Source: UBA4408 sp002389785 (lineage in GTDB: Bacteria > Bacteroidota > Bacteroidia > UBA4408). Taken from it: a stretch of DNA of 64,000 nt. The notes under the pieces were generated by a model. The model was given only the letters and a program-made list of their open reading frames with translations. It did no database searches and was not told where the DNA came from. Location: assembly GCA_035438985.1 (NCBI GenBank), contig DAORJK010000012.1, positions 1-64,000 of the forward strand, in the 5' to 3' direction. The translations under genes were made by a program, and so were the position numbers. The stretch's first letter is position 1; each line of letters starts with the position of its first letter. Shown in pieces: positions 63,422 through 64,000 of the stretch.

Positions 63422-64000
63422 ATGACTAAAATCGGAATCCTAAGAGAAGGTAAAATTCCTCATGATAAACGTGTTGCCTTTACACCTGAACAATGTGCTT
63501 ACATTAAAACATTTTTTGCACCAATTGATATTGTTGTGCAACCTAGTGATTTTCGCTCTTACTCCAATGAAGAATATAGTAAGGAAGGTATTGTGTTGCA
63601 AGAAGATTTAAGTGATTGTGATATTTTAATTGGAATAAAAGAAGTTCCTGTACAAGATTTATTGCCCAATAAAAAGTACTTGTTTTTTTCACACACTATA
63701 AAAAAACAAACTCATAATAAAAAATTATTGCAAGCTGCACTTAAAAATAATATTCAATTAATTGATTACGAATGTCTCACCGATAGAGACCACAATCGAG
63801 TTATTGGCTTTGGTCATTATGCGGGTATAGTTGGAACGTATAATGGAATTTTGGGGTATGGTAAGAAATACAATTTGTTCGATTTAAAACCAGCACATTT
63901 ATGTCACGATCGTGAAGAACTTAAAAAAGAGTTTACAAAAGTTCGTTTGCCAAACATTAAAATAATTGTCACTGGAAATGGACGTGTAGCAAATGGAGCT
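63422..64000 (+). CDS. Saccharopine/alanine dehydrogenase-like NAD(P)-dependent oxidoreductase (3' end beyond window)
   Basis: N-terminal 193 residues of an alanine dehydrogenase/PNT or saccharopine-dehydrogenase-like enzyme; I translated it by hand. It begins MTKIGILREGKIPHDKRVAFTPEQC, cut here, the classic AlaDh/PNT N-terminal motif (REGKxPxDxRVxxTP). Later YLFFSHTIKKQ, LIDYECLTD and FGHYAGIVGTYNG match the saccharopine-type group, and the Rossmann motif begins IIVTGNGRVANGA at the window edge. No catalytic domain end is visible. In the phylum this protein is usually annotated as NAD(P)-dependent oxidoreductase, substrate uncertain (lysine or a related amino acid). Confidence 0.8.
   Translation, partial: MTKIGILREGKIPHDKRVAFTPEQCAYIKTFFAPIDIVVQPSDFRSYSNEEYSKEGIVLQEDLSDCDILIGIKEVPVQDLLPNKKYLFFSHTIKKQTHNKKLLQAALKNNIQLIDYECLTDRDHNRVIGFGHYAGIVGTYNGILGYGKKYNLFDLKPAHLCHDREELKKEFTKVRLPNIKIIVTGNGRVANGA

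Noticed and set aside
1..64000. tRNA or rRNA genes
   Set aside because: I scanned the intergenic gaps for cloverleaf-like and conserved rRNA sequence and saw none; a dedicated search (tRNAscan) would be needed to be certain.

Overview
The window is chromosomal DNA from a member of the Bacteroidota. The evidence is AT-rich sequence, several secreted proteins with type IX secretion (T9SS) C-terminal sorting domains, a CHU_C/gliding-type C-terminus, Bacteroidota-style topoisomerase IV, YidC, Lon and ClpC, and many TAnnTTTG -7 promoter motifs. Few genes have a recognisable Shine-Dalgarno sequence. The order or family cannot be settled from the sequence alone. No rRNA, tRNA, CRISPR array or transposase was recognised.

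Layout. 1-1.9 kb: an AbiE-type (type IV) toxin-antitoxin pair, leftward, running off the left edge; the toxin carries an in-frame GC-rich repeat insertion, and the promoter region has two palindromes exactly 84 bp apart. 1.9-6.05 kb: an outer-membrane porin, a Rieske lipoprotein, an imelysin and a di-haem oxidoreductase, a probable envelope iron/redox locus behind palindromic operator candidates. 6.1-11 kb: a DUF4190 lipoprotein, yidC and a WbpM/CapD-type sugar dehydratase. 11-23.6 kb (all leftward): a T9SS choice-of-anchor protein, topoisomerase IV (parC, parE), mltG with a seven-haem TPR cytochrome, and a hypothetical-dapF-GNAT operon. 23.8-32.5 kb: HtrA, RecQ, a response regulator with a histidine-kinase-like protein whose ATPase domain looks dead, DUF1304, a 2OG oxygenase, RF3 and OsmC. 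32.6-40.4 kb: a ppk1-ppx operon, a secreted PHP-domain protein, and a LuxC-like acyl-CoA reductase divergent from a ferredoxin. 40.5-51.5 kb: clpC, gyrA, a TPR protein, a small secreted protein, a GC-rich hairpin repeat cluster, lon and a 3-hydroxyacyl-CoA dehydrogenase. 51.6-64 kb: a SiaB/SiaC switch pair, a methyltransferase, a 2,523-residue T9SS protein with seven tandem modules and a NodB deacetylase domain, a CHU_C surface protein, and the start of a saccharopine/alanine dehydrogenase-like gene.

Most genes are housekeeping. The points most worth follow-up are the giant seven-module deacetylase, the 62-bp double-hairpin repeats, the degenerate histidine kinase, the porin-Rieske-imelysin-DHOR locus with its operators, and the AbiE pair with its repeat insertion and spaced palindromes. 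All functional statements rest on motif recognition by eye, not on database searches.
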